Assembly: GCA_003480425.1 (NCBI GenBank)
Contig: QUJA01000005.1
Span: 62,001-126,000, forward strand
From: Firmicutes bacterium AM31-12AC
Lineage (GTDB): Bacteria; Bacillota; Clostridia; Lachnospirales; Lachnospiraceae
Direction of reading: 5' to 3'
DNA length: 64,000 nt
The stretch's first letter is position 1. The number at the start of each line of letters is the position of its first letter. The notes below the pieces were generated by a model that saw only the letters and a list, made by a program, of their open reading frames with translations, ran no database searches and was not told where the DNA came from. Positions 8,390 through 17,695 of the stretch are shown one piece after another. The position numbers were made by a program, and so were the translations under genes.

Positions 8390-10849
8390 ATGCGAGGAGA
8401 AGGAAAACGACATTTGATATTGAAGAAAATTCTTGCATATGCACTTGTCCTGACAATGATTTTAGGAATCTGGACAAGTGTATCTAATGCAGCTGAACAA
8501 TCTGATTTTAATGTCGAAGAAAACACAATTGAAGAAGCAGTAGATGTAACACCAGACGCAAATGCAATTGAAGAAGCAGCAGACGTAACATCAGACGTAA
8601 AGCAAACAGAAGAGATAACGACAAGCACAGATACCAACTTAACAGAAGATATAACCATACCAGATACAGACACAACAGAAGCTGAAATAGAAGATGTAAC
8701 CACATCAGATACCACCACGCAAACAGATGCAACGACAATTCCGGATATTGCTATAACAACAAACACAGATACACCACAAGATGCAGAGCTTGATACCACC
8801 ACGGCCAAGCCATCTGCACTTGTATTATCGTCTGACGAGAATACGGCACCGGCGCATCGTAAGTATATCAAGTACAATGGAGAAGATTCTTACACGCTGA
8901 CCTTGGATGTAACAGGAAAATATGATTCAACATTGAACAAACCGAAAATCGATGTTGTTCTTATTGTTGATACATCTGGCAGTATGAATGAGCCGATGGG
9001 AGAAAAGTCAAGATTAAAGGCTCTGCAGGATGTAGTTACAGAAAAAGGCGGCTTGAGTGATTCCATTTTCAACAATGATCAAATCGATGCGAGAATGACA
9101 GTTGTAACGTATTACGGGTTAAAGGATTATCGGTATAACTCACCATGGGATGATGCAACCTGGGTAAATGGAGCATGGGCGACAACAAAGTCAGAAGTAG
9201 ATCAGATTGTAAATGGAATTCGTGTAAATGAAGAAAAATCTGGAACAAACTGTCAGGCTGGCTTGCGTACCGCGAAGGAGGCTTTGGCAAAGGCAGATAG
9301 CAGTGCACGTAAGATTGTAATTTTTCTATCGGACGGACTTCCAACGTACAGATATAACAACGATGGTTATACGATAGGAAACGGAAACACAGATCCTTAT
9401 AATTATAATGCAAATGCGGCTTACAATGAAGCAGCTGCGATGAAAGGATTGGATCAATTTTATACCATCGGATTTTCTAACAGTGCAGACAGCACATTTT
9501 TGAGTACGCTGGCGACAAAAGTAAATACAACTTCTACTAAAAAATATTATTCCGCAACGGACGCAGATAAATTAGCGGAGGCATTTAAACAGATTACGGG
9601 TAATCTGACGGAATACACTTGTAGAAATGTAGTGCTTACTGATACATTGAGTGATTATGCAGAACTGGAAAACGCAGCACATCTTAATCCGACAATAAAA
9701 GCAACAGCAAGTGATGGAAGTGAGGTAGATTTATCCGGCGTTGATATTCAGGTAACATACAATGAAGGGACACGCACAGTAACAGCAACATTTCCAACAG
9801 ATTACAAATTACAGAAAGATGTGACTTACGCTGTCAGCTTCAATGTCAAACCTACAGCAAAGGCATATGATGAATATGCGGCAAATGAAGACAGTTATGG
9901 TGGAGTTGTGGGGAGTATGAACAGTGATGCATGGGATAATGATACAAGCTCAAGTAAAGCTGGATTTTACACAAACGCTGGAGCAACCTTGACATATGTT
10001 TATGGAACAGGGGAGGCACAAGCTGAGACAGTGGATTATGTGGAAAAACCGGTACTCCAGGTGAATTCTCTGACCATTCCGGTGAATAAAGAGTGGAAAA
10101 ACACAGCAAAGAGTGAACAAGTTCCGGTAAAAGTTGAATTGTATCAGGATGGAAAGCTTGCACCATACAAAACGTTGACATTGAATGCAGACAATCAGTG
10201 GAGAGCAGATTTTCAACATGTGGCAAAGCATCATCAGTATCAGATTAAGGAACAGGCTTTAGAGGGATTTGTCAGTGCAGTGTCCGGTGATTCGACAAGA
10301 GGATTTACAGTGACAAACACGAAGCTACCTAGTCTTTCTATCAGCAAAAAAGTGGCCGGTGAAATGGGGGATATTACAAAAAAATTCCCATTCCGGATTA
10401 TATTGAAAGATGCGTCAGGAAATCCAATCAACGGAACATATTCATATCGAGGATTCATTTTAGACGATGTAGAAAATGTCACGGCTCCAAAAGACGGAAC
10501 ATTAACATTTGAGCAAGGCGTTGCAGAAATCTGGTTATCTCATGGGCAAGGGATAGAGTTTCAGCAGCTTTCACTTGGAACATCTTATAACATAACAGAA
10601 AAAGTAAACGATGCAGAAGGGTACCGGGTCAGTTTCAATGGAATCCATAAAAAATCAGTAGATGGAATATTAAATGAAGATGTGAGGATTAATGTTACAA
10701 ATGAAAAAGAAAATATTCCACTGACAAATGTAGTCACATTTGGCACAAATATGATACCAGGAATCCTTCTTGCAACAGTGGCACTATTTGTATTGGCTGC
10801 AATTTCAAAATTGTTTTATGGAAAAAAAGATAAAAAGCAGGATAAGTAA
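8390..10849 (+). CDS. VWA-domain pilus tip/ancillary pilin with isopeptide domains
   Basis: An 819-residue surface protein. It has a signal peptide (about 1-33), a Thr/Asp/Glu-rich low-complexity stretch (about 40-140), a von Willebrand A domain with the MIDAS motif DTSGSMNE at Asp194, and two Cna-B/FctA-type domains near 565-660 and 665-780. Their Lys, Glu and Asn positions (PVNKEWK/IKEQALEG/TVTNTK and SISKKVAG/ITEKVND/NVTNEK) predict internal isopeptide bonds. The C-terminus has IPLTN, a hydrophobic helix and a lysine-rich tail, an atypical sortase signal (Asn where Gly is usual). VWA tip pilins usually mediate adhesion. It is first in a four-gene pilus operon; the next gene starts directly after its stop. 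Confidence 0.88.
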   Translation: MRGEGKRHLILKKILAYALVLTMILGIWTSVSNAAEQSDFNVEENTIEEAVDVTPDANAIEEAADVTSDVKQTEEITTSTDTNLTEDITIPDTDTTEAEIEDVTTSDTTTQTDATTIPDIAITTNTDTPQDAELDTTTAKPSALVLSSDENTAPAHRKYIKYNGEDSYTLTLDVTGKYDSTLNKPKIDVVLIVDTSGSMNEPMGEKSRLKALQDVVTEKGGLSDSIFNNDQIDARMTVVTYYGLKDYRYNSPWDDATWVNGAWATTKSEVDQIVNGIRVNEEKSGTNCQAGLRTAKEALAKADSSARKIVIFLSDGLPTYRYNNDGYTIGNGNTDPYNYNANAAYNEAAAMKGLDQFYTIGFSNSADSTFLSTLATKVNTTSTKKYYSATDADKLAEAFKQITGNLTEYTCRNVVLTDTLSDYAELENAAHLNPTIKATASDGSEVDLSGVDIQVTYNEGTRTVTATFPTDYKLQKDVTYAVSFNVKPTAKAYDEYAANEDSYGGVVGSMNSDAWDNDTSSSKAGFYTNAGATLTYVYGTGEAQAETVDYVEKPVLQVNSLTIPVNKEWKNTAKSEQVPVKVELYQDGKLAPYKTLTLNADNQWRADFQHVAKHHQYQIKEQALEGFVSAVSGDSTRGFTVTNTKLPSLSISKKVAGEMGDITKKFPFRIILKDASGNPINGTYSYRGFILDDVENVTAPKDGTLTFEQGVAEIWLSHGQGIEFQQLSLGTSYNITEKVNDAEGYRVSFNGIHKKSVDGILNEDVRINVTNEKENIPLTNVVTFGTNMIPGILLATVALFVLAAISKLFYGKKDKKQDK

Positions 10850-11334
10850 TTGAAAAGAAAAATAATATTTCTGATTACAAAAGCTGGCGTACTGATTTTA
10901 ATATTGTGGCTGTTATTTGGTGTCTGCTTTTCCATTTTTCAAAATAATGATGAGGAAATGAAGCCGGCCATACGGCAAGGGGATTTGATTGTAAGCTATC
11001 AGTTGAATAAAAATTATGTATTTCACGATCTGGTGGCAATCGTACAAGATGGAAAAAAGCAAGTAGGCAGAGTCGTAGCGGTGGAGGGTGACATTGTAGA
11101 TATAGATGACGAAGGGTTAAAAATCAATGGGATGTATGTTCAAGAATCTGACATCCAGGAAAAAACAGAACGCTATGCCGAAGGAATTTCATTTCCGGTC
11201 ACCTTAAAAAAGGAGAAATATTTCTCTTAAAAGATGCGAGAGAACATGCAACAGACAGCCGCATTTACGGGGCAGTAAATAAAAAAGACACGTTAGGAAA
11301 AGTTGTCACATTAATTCGGCGAAACAGATTATAA
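10850..11334 (+). pseudogene. Signal-peptidase-like pilus assembly protein (SipA type), one frameshift
   Basis: Restored length is about 161 residues: one N-terminal membrane helix, then a type I signal peptidase fold (KPAIRQGDLIVSYQ, GRVVAVEGDIVDID, and after the shift FLLKDAREHATDSRIYG). The usual catalytic Ser before Met is a Glu (codon 10955-10957), and the catalytic Lys is a Gly (codon 11066-11068, in QVGRVV). Loss of both residues is known for streptococcal SipA, which is needed for pilus polymerisation without being a peptidase, so I infer a chaperone-like role here. The frame breaks in the six-A run at 11206-11211, where seven would restore LKKGEIFLLKDA. TTG start abutting the upstream stop. 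Confidence 0.85.
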
Positions 11335-11363
11335 AAAATGTAAGTCAAAAGGAGTAAAAAACT

Positions 11364-12494
11364 ATGAAAAAGAACAATTGGAAATCAATGGTAGGATGCA
11401 CGGTGGCTACAATGACAATCTGTATGGGAGCAACCGCATTGGCAGCAGATACAAATCTATTTATAGGAAATGACGCTGTTAATGGCTCGAAAAATCAGCC
11501 TTCGGTAAATGATGTTGCAGGTAATGCGAGCAATGTGCCGGAAACAGTAGCACAGATTACAAAAGAATTAAAACTTGCCGAAGGTATTACAATTCCAAGA
11601 GCAACATTTCATTTTACAGCCGACAAAATTACTGAAGACGCACCAGAAGCAGAAATCGAGAGTGTAAGTTATAGTGCAGAAGATTCAAAAGGTAAATTGT
11701 CAGAAAGAGTTTATAAAATCAACAAAGCAGGCAGGATTACATTTGGCGAATTTCCACATGCAGGTGAGTATCAGTATCATGTGCAGGAAACAGCAGACAC
11801 CTATAATACCGCTTCCGGCGAAGTTATGACATATTCCACAGAGGCATACACGATGCATGTATATGTCATTAATACAGAGAATGGCGGAACAGAAGTCGAA
11901 AAAATTACAGCTTCAAACACGGCAGGGGACAAAGTAAGTGAAATGAATTTCGAAAATATTTATATTAAAAATAACGCTTCACTTACTATTTCAAAAACAA
12001 CAGCAGGAAAGAATGCAGACCGAACAAAAGATTTTGCATTTACATTAACATTTACAAAATCAGGTACAGCAACGGATGATACTTATGAAGGAATGATTGG
12101 AAATGAAAAAGTAGAATTCAAGGCAGGAGAAGCAAAGACTTTTGAACTTCATGACGGAGAAAAAATTGTATTCACAAACATTCCGGCCGGAACACGCTAT
12201 GCCGTAACAGAAACAGGAACAGCATATTATACACCTTCTGTAGAAGTAGTTGAAAATGGAGTCAAAACGGTAGATGTAAAGGCAGTCAAAGGACAGAGTT
12301 TGTCATCAGCAGAAGCGGGAGCAACAAATCTTGTTGGAGAAGGAAATAATAGCGCAGACTTTACAAACACGTTTGATGATGTTCCAATCACAGGTGTTAT
12401 TCTTGAAAACCTGCCATTTACAATTCTGATCGGAGCTGCAGCAGTGCTTCTGGCAATGGGAACATTTGTAAAAAGATTAAAAAAAGAAAAATAA
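11364..12494 (+). CDS. Major (backbone) pilin, FctA/SpaA type
   Basis: A 376-residue secreted protein with signal peptide (about 1-28, ending in ALAA), two isopeptide-type beta-sandwich domains and a sortase signal VPITG at about 340-344, followed by a hydrophobic helix and RLKKEK tail. The second domain carries the usual isopeptide landmarks LTISKTTAGKN, VTETGTAYYT and ADFTNTF. The first has FHFTADKITEDAPEAE and YQYHVQET, which resemble the FctA fold. It should polymerise into the pilus shaft through sortase-made isopeptide bonds. Start supported by AAAAGGAG. It sits between the Sip-like gene and the sortase gene, the same order as in streptococcal FCT pilus islands. Confidence 0.9.
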   Translation: MKKNNWKSMVGCTVATMTICMGATALAADTNLFIGNDAVNGSKNQPSVNDVAGNASNVPETVAQITKELKLAEGITIPRATFHFTADKITEDAPEAEIESVSYSAEDSKGKLSERVYKINKAGRITFGEFPHAGEYQYHVQETADTYNTASGEVMTYSTEAYTMHVYVINTENGGTEVEKITASNTAGDKVSEMNFENIYIKNNASLTISKTTAGKNADRTKDFAFTLTFTKSGTATDDTYEGMIGNEKVEFKAGEAKTFELHDGEKIVFTNIPAGTRYAVTETGTAYYTPSVEVVENGVKTVDVKAVKGQSLSSAEAGATNLVGEGNNSADFTNTFDDVPITGVILENLPFTILIGAAAVLLAMGTFVKRLKKEK

Positions 12495-12511
12495 ATAAAA
12501 TGTAAAGATGA

Positions 12512-13243
12512 ATGCAGTTGGAAAATTATGTATTTGAGATTGTAGATAAAATATTAAATTGCATAGCGGGTGTGATTGGATTACTTTTGCTCCTTTATGC
12601 CTGCTATACGTGGTGGGACACACAGCAGATTTATGAAAATGCATCTGCCACAAGCTATTCTGTTTATAATCCGAAAAAACAGGAGTCGTTTGAAGAACTT
12701 GTAAAAATGAATCCGGAAGTGATTGGCTGGCTGGAGGTTGAGGACACGAATATCAATTACCCGTTGACACAAGGGAACGATAATTCAAAGTATGTAAATA
12801 CGGATGCAAAAGGAAATGCTTCATTGTCGGGGAGTCTCTTTTTAGACTGCCGAAACCATCCGGATTTTTCGGATTTTAATAACATTATATATGGACATCA
12901 TATGGCAAAAGAAAAAATGTTTGGAGAGCTGGAATATTTCTCGGGGAAAAAATATTTTCAAAATCACCGCTGGGGAAAGCTGTATTATGAAGGAAAATAC
13001 AAAAAAGTAGAATTCTTCGCATTTCTTGAAACGGATGCTTATGATTATACAATTTATAATCCGCAGGTGAAAGAGGAAGACGAAAAAACAGCATTGTTGG
13101 AGTATATTGATCAATATGCGATACAAAAAAGAAAATGTGAGGTGACAGCTTCCGAACACTTGCTTGTGCTTAGCACCTGTACATCTGGAGAGACAAATGG
13201 GAGAGATATTCTTATTGGAAAAATAATGGGTGTAGATAACTAG
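12512..13243 (+). CDS. Class B-type sortase (pilus polymerase)
   Basis: A 243-residue membrane-anchored transpeptidase with one N-terminal helix (about 14-33). Catalytic residues are visible: His129/His130 in IYGHHMAKEKMFG, Cys223 in LSTCTSGE and Arg231 in NGRDILIG. EVIGWLEVEDTNINYPL and GSLFLDCRN are typical of SrtB rather than class C sortases. Position 18 bases after the backbone pilin implies that it links these pilins and perhaps attaches the fibre to the wall. SrtB-like enzymes also polymerise FctA-type pili in some streptococcal FCT islands. No strong Shine-Dalgarno precedes ATG 12512, so translation may be coupled. Confidence 0.9.
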   Translation: MQLENYVFEIVDKILNCIAGVIGLLLLLYACYTWWDTQQIYENASATSYSVYNPKKQESFEELVKMNPEVIGWLEVEDTNINYPLTQGNDNSKYVNTDAKGNASLSGSLFLDCRNHPDFSDFNNIIYGHHMAKEKMFGELEYFSGKKYFQNHRWGKLYYEGKYKKVEFFAFLETDAYDYTIYNPQVKEEDEKTALLEYIDQYAIQKRKCEVTASEHLLVLSTCTSGETNGRDILIGKIMGVDN

Positions 13244-13261
13244 AAAGACGCTATGCCAACC

Positions 13262-13290
13262 TTGACGGCTATATAAAAGTGTGTAATGAT
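13262..13290 (+). promoter_or_regulatory. Promoter candidate for the polymerase IV gene
   Basis: TTGACG (13262-13267), a 17-base spacer and AATGAT (13285-13290), ending 28 bases before the start codon. No LexA-type box is evident. Confidence 0.4.
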
Positions 13291-13318
13291 AGCCTTATCA
13301 AAACACTGGGAGGAAGGC

Positions 13319-14514
13319 ATGGCGACGATCATATTTCATATTGATGTAAATTCAGCATACTTGAGTTGGACAGCAGTAGAACAATTGAAAAATGGAGCAG
13401 AAGTAGACTTGCGTACAATACCTGCGATTATCGGCGGTGATCAAAAATCCCGTCACGGAATTGTACTTGCCAAGTCCATTTCTGCAAAAAAATATGGCAT
13501 TCGTACAGGGGAACCGGTGGCGAATGCCTTTCGTAAGTGTCCAAATCTCGTAACAGCAGCCCCAAATCACAAGATGTATCGGGAAAAAAGCCGTCAGTTG
13601 ATGGATTATCTTAGGACATACACAACAGAAATCGAGCAGGTCAGTGTGGACGAATGTTATATGGACTTTACGAAAATCGCAGATAAATTTGCATCGCCGG
13701 TGGCAGCAGCGTGTGAAATAAAAGATGGAGTAAAAAACAAATTTGGTTTCACCGTAAACATTGGTATTTCCTCAAATAAACTTCTGGCAAAGATGGCATC
13801 CGATTTTGAAAAGCCTGACAAAGTACATACATTGTTTCCGGAAGAAGTTCCATTGAAAATGTGGCCTTTGCCGATAAATGAATTGTTTATGGCAGGAAAA
13901 TCAAGCGTGGATACAATGAAAAACTGGAAATCAATACGATTGGAGATTTGGCAAAAGCAGATCCGGCATTGATTGAACTTCATTTAAAAAGTCATGGCCG
14001 TATGTTATGGAACTTCGCAAATGGAATTGATGATTCGCAAGTACGATCAAAACCATCAGAGGCAAAAGGAATCGGAAATTCAACGACGCTTTCAGAAGAT
14101 ACGGCAACTTATGAAGAAGTTCAAAAAGTATTTAAAAGCCTTGCGCAAAGTGTTGGAGGCAGATTAAAAAAAGCCGGGCAGAAAGCAATGATGATCAGTA
14201 TGGAAGTAAAATATCACAACTTTCAAACAATGTCGCATCAAAGACAGCTTTCAAAACCGACAGACAAAGAAGAAGAAATATATGATGCTGCATGTCAGTT
14301 GTTTTTAGAATCATGGAACGGAGAGCCCGTGCGGCTTCTTGGAATCAGGACAGCAAAACTGGTCGATGCGTCGGAACCAGAGCAACTATCTATATTCGAT
14401 ATCAAAATACCGGAAAAACCAGATGAAAAACATCAGAAGCTTAATAAAGCAATGGAAGAAATCAGAAAAAAATTTGGAGATAGTGCAGTGATGAAAGCAA
14501 GTGAGATGAAATAA
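13319..14514 (+). pseudogene. dinB: DNA polymerase IV (Y-family), broken by one frameshift
   Basis: Restored, about 398 residues of translesion polymerase. Conserved blocks are FHIDVNSAYLSW (catalytic Asp), GIVLAKSISAKKYGI, SVDECYMDFT (catalytic Asp-Glu), GISSNKLLAKMASDF, then after the break TIGDLAKADP, GRMLWNFANG and the little-finger part RQLSKPTD to RLLGIRTAKL. Start at 13319 follows GGGAGGAAG. The frame is lost in the five-A run at 13919-13923, where six would read MKKLEINTIGDL. All motifs are otherwise present, so the gene is probably functional and the lesion an error in the sequence. It would copy past damaged bases with low fidelity. Confidence 0.88.
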
Positions 14515-14663
14515 GTCAAAATAGAAGTGCTGATGAAATTTGAAATAGAAATAATGTGAAAATTGATAGAAAAAACAATGGAATTACGTTATAATATCTG
14601 TATATAATCAACGTGTATTTAAAATGTGAAATACAATAATACGAGCAGATGGGAGTGACAATT

Positions 14664-15296
14664 ATGACAAACAACACAATCATTACAATCGGCAGACAAT
14701 TTGGAAGTGGCGGACATGAAATCGGGAATCGATTATCAGAACGACTTGGAATTCCACTTTATGATTACAACCTAATCCGTATGGCGGCACAAGAACTGAA
14801 GATTGATCCCCAAAAAGCCCAGGAAGTAGATGAAACAATTCTTGGAAGATACATGGCTTCCGCAGTATCCGGCACAGGCTCAGGAGCATATATACTCTTT
14901 ATGAACGGGACAGAATATGAACAGCCATTATCAGAACAGATATTTGAGATGCAGTCCAAATTAATCGAAAAACTCGCAGAACAAAGTCCGTGTATATTTG
15001 TGGGACGATGTGCAGATTACATATTAGGTGATTACTCAAATTGCATTAATACATTTATCTACGCATATAAAGAAGATCGTATCCGAAGAATCATGAAACT
15101 GTATGATTTGAATGAGAAAAAAGCATGGGAAAAAATCAAACGTGTAGACCGCACAAGAAAATCATACTATGAAGAACATACAGATCGTGAATGGGGAAGC
15201 ATAGAAGCACATCAAATGATGTTCAATTCAAGTCTTATGGGAATTGACGGAGTTGTAGACGCATTAGAAGGAATCTACAAAAAATGGGAAGCATAA
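14664..15296 (+). CDS. Cytidylate kinase-like family protein
   Basis: A 210-residue P-loop protein of the cytidylate-kinase-like family (PF13189 type), common in Firmicutes and of uncertain substrate. The N-terminus ITIGRQFGSGGHEIGNRLSE supplies a variant P-loop; later blocks are YDYNLIRMAA, CIFVGRCADYIL, FIYAYKEDRIRRIM and WEKIKRVDRTRKSYYEEHT, which resemble the NMP-binding and LID regions. The start at 14664 follows GGGAGTGAC, in preference to an in-frame codon 15 bases upstream. It stands alone with its own terminator. A nucleotide kinase activity is inferred from family only. Confidence 0.85.
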   Translation: MTNNTIITIGRQFGSGGHEIGNRLSERLGIPLYDYNLIRMAAQELKIDPQKAQEVDETILGRYMASAVSGTGSGAYILFMNGTEYEQPLSEQIFEMQSKLIEKLAEQSPCIFVGRCADYILGDYSNCINTFIYAYKEDRIRRIMKLYDLNEKKAWEKIKRVDRTRKSYYEEHTDREWGSIEAHQMMFNSSLMGIDGVVDALEGIYKKWEA

Positions 15297-15337
15297 TAGT
15301 TATTGTTCACCATTCTTTATAGAAATACATTTTGGAG

Positions 15338-15362
15338 AAGACAGTCAAGTTGGCTGTCTTTT
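15338..15362 (+). terminator. Terminator after the kinase-like gene
   Basis: Stem AAGACAG / CTGTCTT (15338-15344 with 15354-15360) followed by a short T run. Confidence 0.75.
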
Positions 15363-15402
15363 CTAATTGACTTCCCAAAACAGGCAAAGTATGAGATAAT
15401 AT

Positions 15403-15523
15403 TTATATTAGGAAAGTGCTTTCCTAATATAAAAACGCTCCGCTAAGGATGCACACTGCGGCGTATAATGTAGGTGTCGCGAGCGACCGCCGCAGGCACA
15501 AGAATGTGGCAAGGCACATTCTT
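15403..15523 (+). repeat. Structured repeat element: three successive hairpins with a shared core
   Basis: A 14-bp perfect palindrome (15403-15416 with 15419-15432) is followed by the core AACGCTCCGC (15434-15443) plus AAGGATGC, then a G+C-rich nested hairpin (CTGCGGCG 15456-15463 with CGCCGCAG 15488-15495) and a third hairpin (AAGAATGTG 15500-15508 with CACATTCTT 15515-15523). The same core follows a different palindrome at 63942-63959. It lies in the leader of the CorA gene and is far more G+C rich than its surroundings. Confidence 0.7.
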
Positions 15524-15557
15524 TGTTCTGGTAAAAACAAGAGAGAAGGTGACTCCG

Positions 15558-16469
15558 GTGATTTATAAAATAGGAGAACGTTTAGTTCCCATTGAAAATG
15601 AAACCTGGGAAAAAGAAAGACCGGCTGCGGTTTTTCTGACAGATTCTGTACATGCAGAAGAAACCCTGAAAAAAGCAGGGATTGTATATGATAATGAAAT
15701 CAAGCTTGCTAAGATTGGTTTCTGTAAAGTAGAAAACCAACATGAATGTATGGTAGGAACCTTGTGTATACCAAAACTTCTGGATGTGTTGGGAAACAAA
15801 TATAGAATGTATTTTTTTGTTAATCAGCTTAATGTTGTAATTGTAGACGATGATGCATTTGCATATAAATTGATACAGCGGATCCAAAAGAAAAAAGCAA
15901 GACAGGCAGATACAAAAGAACGTTTTATTTATAATTTTTTTGCAGAGTTTATGAGCAGAGATCTGGAAATACTGATTGCATATGAACGCCGTCTCCTACA
16001 GATGGAGGAAGAAGTGACCCGCGATGAAGTAGAAAGCTTTGAAAATGAAATGATGCCAATCCGCAGAGAACTTTTAAATTTAAGAAGCTATTACGATGAG
16101 ATCATGGACTTAGGAAAAGAGCTTGAAGAAAATGAAAATGGCATTTTCCTTGAACGTCATTTAAAATATTTCGGTACATTGACAGACCGTGCCGACCGCC
16201 TGATGAGTAAGACACAGCATTTACTGGAATATGCACAACAGGTAAAAGAAGCTTATCAGTCGCAGATTGCAGCAAGACAGAATAATAATATGCAGTTCTT
16301 AACAGTGATATCAACAATATTCTTTCCATTGACCCTCATTACAGGATGGTTTGGAATGAACTTTTACGATATGCCCGGACTGAAAAGCGGATACTACAGC
16401 GTGTGCGTATTAAGCGTTGTAGTTGTTATAGTCAGTCTGCATTTCTTTAAAAAGAAAAAAATCATTTAA
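15558..16469 (+). CDS. corA: CorA-family divalent cation transporter
   Basis: A protein of 303 residues with the CorA layout: an N-terminal alpha/beta cytoplasmic domain, a long helical stalk (RFIYNFFAEFMSRDLEIL to LLEYAQQVKEAYQSQIAARQNNNMQFL) and two C-terminal membrane helices with the signature YGMN replaced by FGMNF (TGWFGMNFYDMPG). It likely carries Mg2+ or another divalent cation. The chosen start is GTG 15558 behind AGAAGGTG; GTG 15549 is in frame too, and a longer frame reaches into the repeat element but lacks similarity there. The transglutaminase-like gene follows after 30 bases. Confidence 0.85.
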   Translation: MIYKIGERLVPIENETWEKERPAAVFLTDSVHAEETLKKAGIVYDNEIKLAKIGFCKVENQHECMVGTLCIPKLLDVLGNKYRMYFFVNQLNVVIVDDDAFAYKLIQRIQKKKARQADTKERFIYNFFAEFMSRDLEILIAYERRLLQMEEEVTRDEVESFENEMMPIRRELLNLRSYYDEIMDLGKELEENENGIFLERHLKYFGTLTDRADRLMSKTQHLLEYAQQVKEAYQSQIAARQNNNMQFLTVISTIFFPLTLITGWFGMNFYDMPGLKSGYYSVCVLSVVVVIVSLHFFKKKKII

Positions 16470-16499
16470 AAAGAGTATAAAAAAACAAGGAACAGAAGC

Positions 16500-17534
16500 A
16501 TGGAACTATACTATTACAGCAAGATGAATAAGCAAAAACAAATCGTATATCATTCCCTTATGCAGGGGCTGAATGAATTGGCAGATGAAATTAAAATACC
16601 TTATCTGGAAGGAAACGAATTATACGATGTATTCTTCCAACTTCGCCTCGATCATCCGGAAATATTCTGGACAAGTGGATTCAAATACAAACATTATATA
16701 GATTCTTCCAATTTAATTTTTATTCCGGAATATTTATTTGATAAAAACAAGATCAAAGAACATCAAAAAGCAATGAAAGCTCGTGTAGAAAAACTATCAA
16801 AACCGGCTGCAAACGATTCCGAATGGGAAAAAGAAAAGTATGTGCATGATTTTATCTGTGAAAATGTACGATACGATAAATTAAAAAAATCATATTCCCA
16901 TGAAATCATCGGACCATTAGGTCAAGGAGTCGGAGTTTGCGAAGGTATTGCAAAAGCGGTAAAAGTGTTGTGTGATGCATTAGGTGTCTGGTGTATTATT
17001 GCAATTTGTGGAAATAATCCTGAAAAAGGAATTAAATATCGTCATACCTGGAATATTGTGAAAATCAATGGGAAATACTATCATCTTGATGCAACCTTTG
17101 ACAATACGTTGGGAAAAGAAGAAACTTTTGGTTCCGAAATTCGATACGATTATTTCAACCTAAGTGATAAACAGATTTTTCGTGATCATGAACCAGTTCT
17201 CGTATCTGTACCAAAATGTGAAGACGGAGAACATTTCTATTATAAAGAAAAGAAACTTTCTTTTACAAAAAAAGAAGATGTATATAAAAGAGCATTACAG
17301 ACTGCAAAAAAAGGAAAGATATTTACGATGCACTGGCGTGGCGGATATTTAACAAAAGAAGTCTTAGATGAACTAATATACATAATCCAAAAAGCCGGAG
17401 AAGAAAAGCAGAAAAAGGCAAAAATCAGTTTGAACTGGTCACAGGCAGTGCTAAGATTTACCTTTGCAGAGGAAATAGTTATGGCAGAGATTACGATGGA
17501 AGATGCAAATGAAGGTGAACGGATCGATTGTTGA
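16500..17534 (+). CDS. Transglutaminase-like cysteine protease-fold protein
   Basis: A 344-residue, apparently cytoplasmic protein without signal peptide. The central transglutaminase-like core (about 110-220) has the catalytic triad pattern: Cys in GVGVCEGIAKA, His in YRHTWNIVKING and Asp in YYHLDATFDNT. The N-terminal third is helical, and the C-terminus (about 270-344) is Lys-rich. Such proteins are usually peptidases or amidases, not true cross-linking enzymes. Nothing nearby reveals the substrate. It may be cotranscribed with corA, from which it is separated by 30 bases. Confidence 0.75.
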   Translation: MELYYYSKMNKQKQIVYHSLMQGLNELADEIKIPYLEGNELYDVFFQLRLDHPEIFWTSGFKYKHYIDSSNLIFIPEYLFDKNKIKEHQKAMKARVEKLSKPAANDSEWEKEKYVHDFICENVRYDKLKKSYSHEIIGPLGQGVGVCEGIAKAVKVLCDALGVWCIIAICGNNPEKGIKYRHTWNIVKINGKYYHLDATFDNTLGKEETFGSEIRYDYFNLSDKQIFRDHEPVLVSVPKCEDGEHFYYKEKKLSFTKKEDVYKRALQTAKKGKIFTMHWRGGYLTKEVLDELIYIIQKAGEEKQKKAKISLNWSQAVLRFTFAEEIVMAEITMEDANEGERIDC

Positions 17535-17586
17535 TGAGCAAAGCTGTATAGATATTTTGTATGTTTAAAGGTTTCAAAAAAATGTC

Positions 17587-17615
17587 TTGACTAAAAGGCA
17601 TTTTTCGTGTATAGT
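17587..17615 (+). promoter_or_regulatory. Sigma-A promoter of the membrane protein gene
   Basis: TTGACT (17587-17592), a 17-base spacer and TATAGT (17610-17615), about 80 bases before the ATG at 17696. A near-consensus match. Confidence 0.75.
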
Positions 17616-17695
17616 ACCTCTTCGCTATATCAAAAATAATTGCATTCACAAAAGACGATGCAGTTAACATAAAAAAGTGAAAGGAAGGGTACCTC

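Noticed and set aside
8353..8877. Minus-strand Val/Ser-rich frame opposite the start of the tip pilin
   Set aside because: It mirrors the repetitive Thr/Asp/Glu-rich linker of the pilin; the apparent membrane-like composition is an artefact of that repeat.
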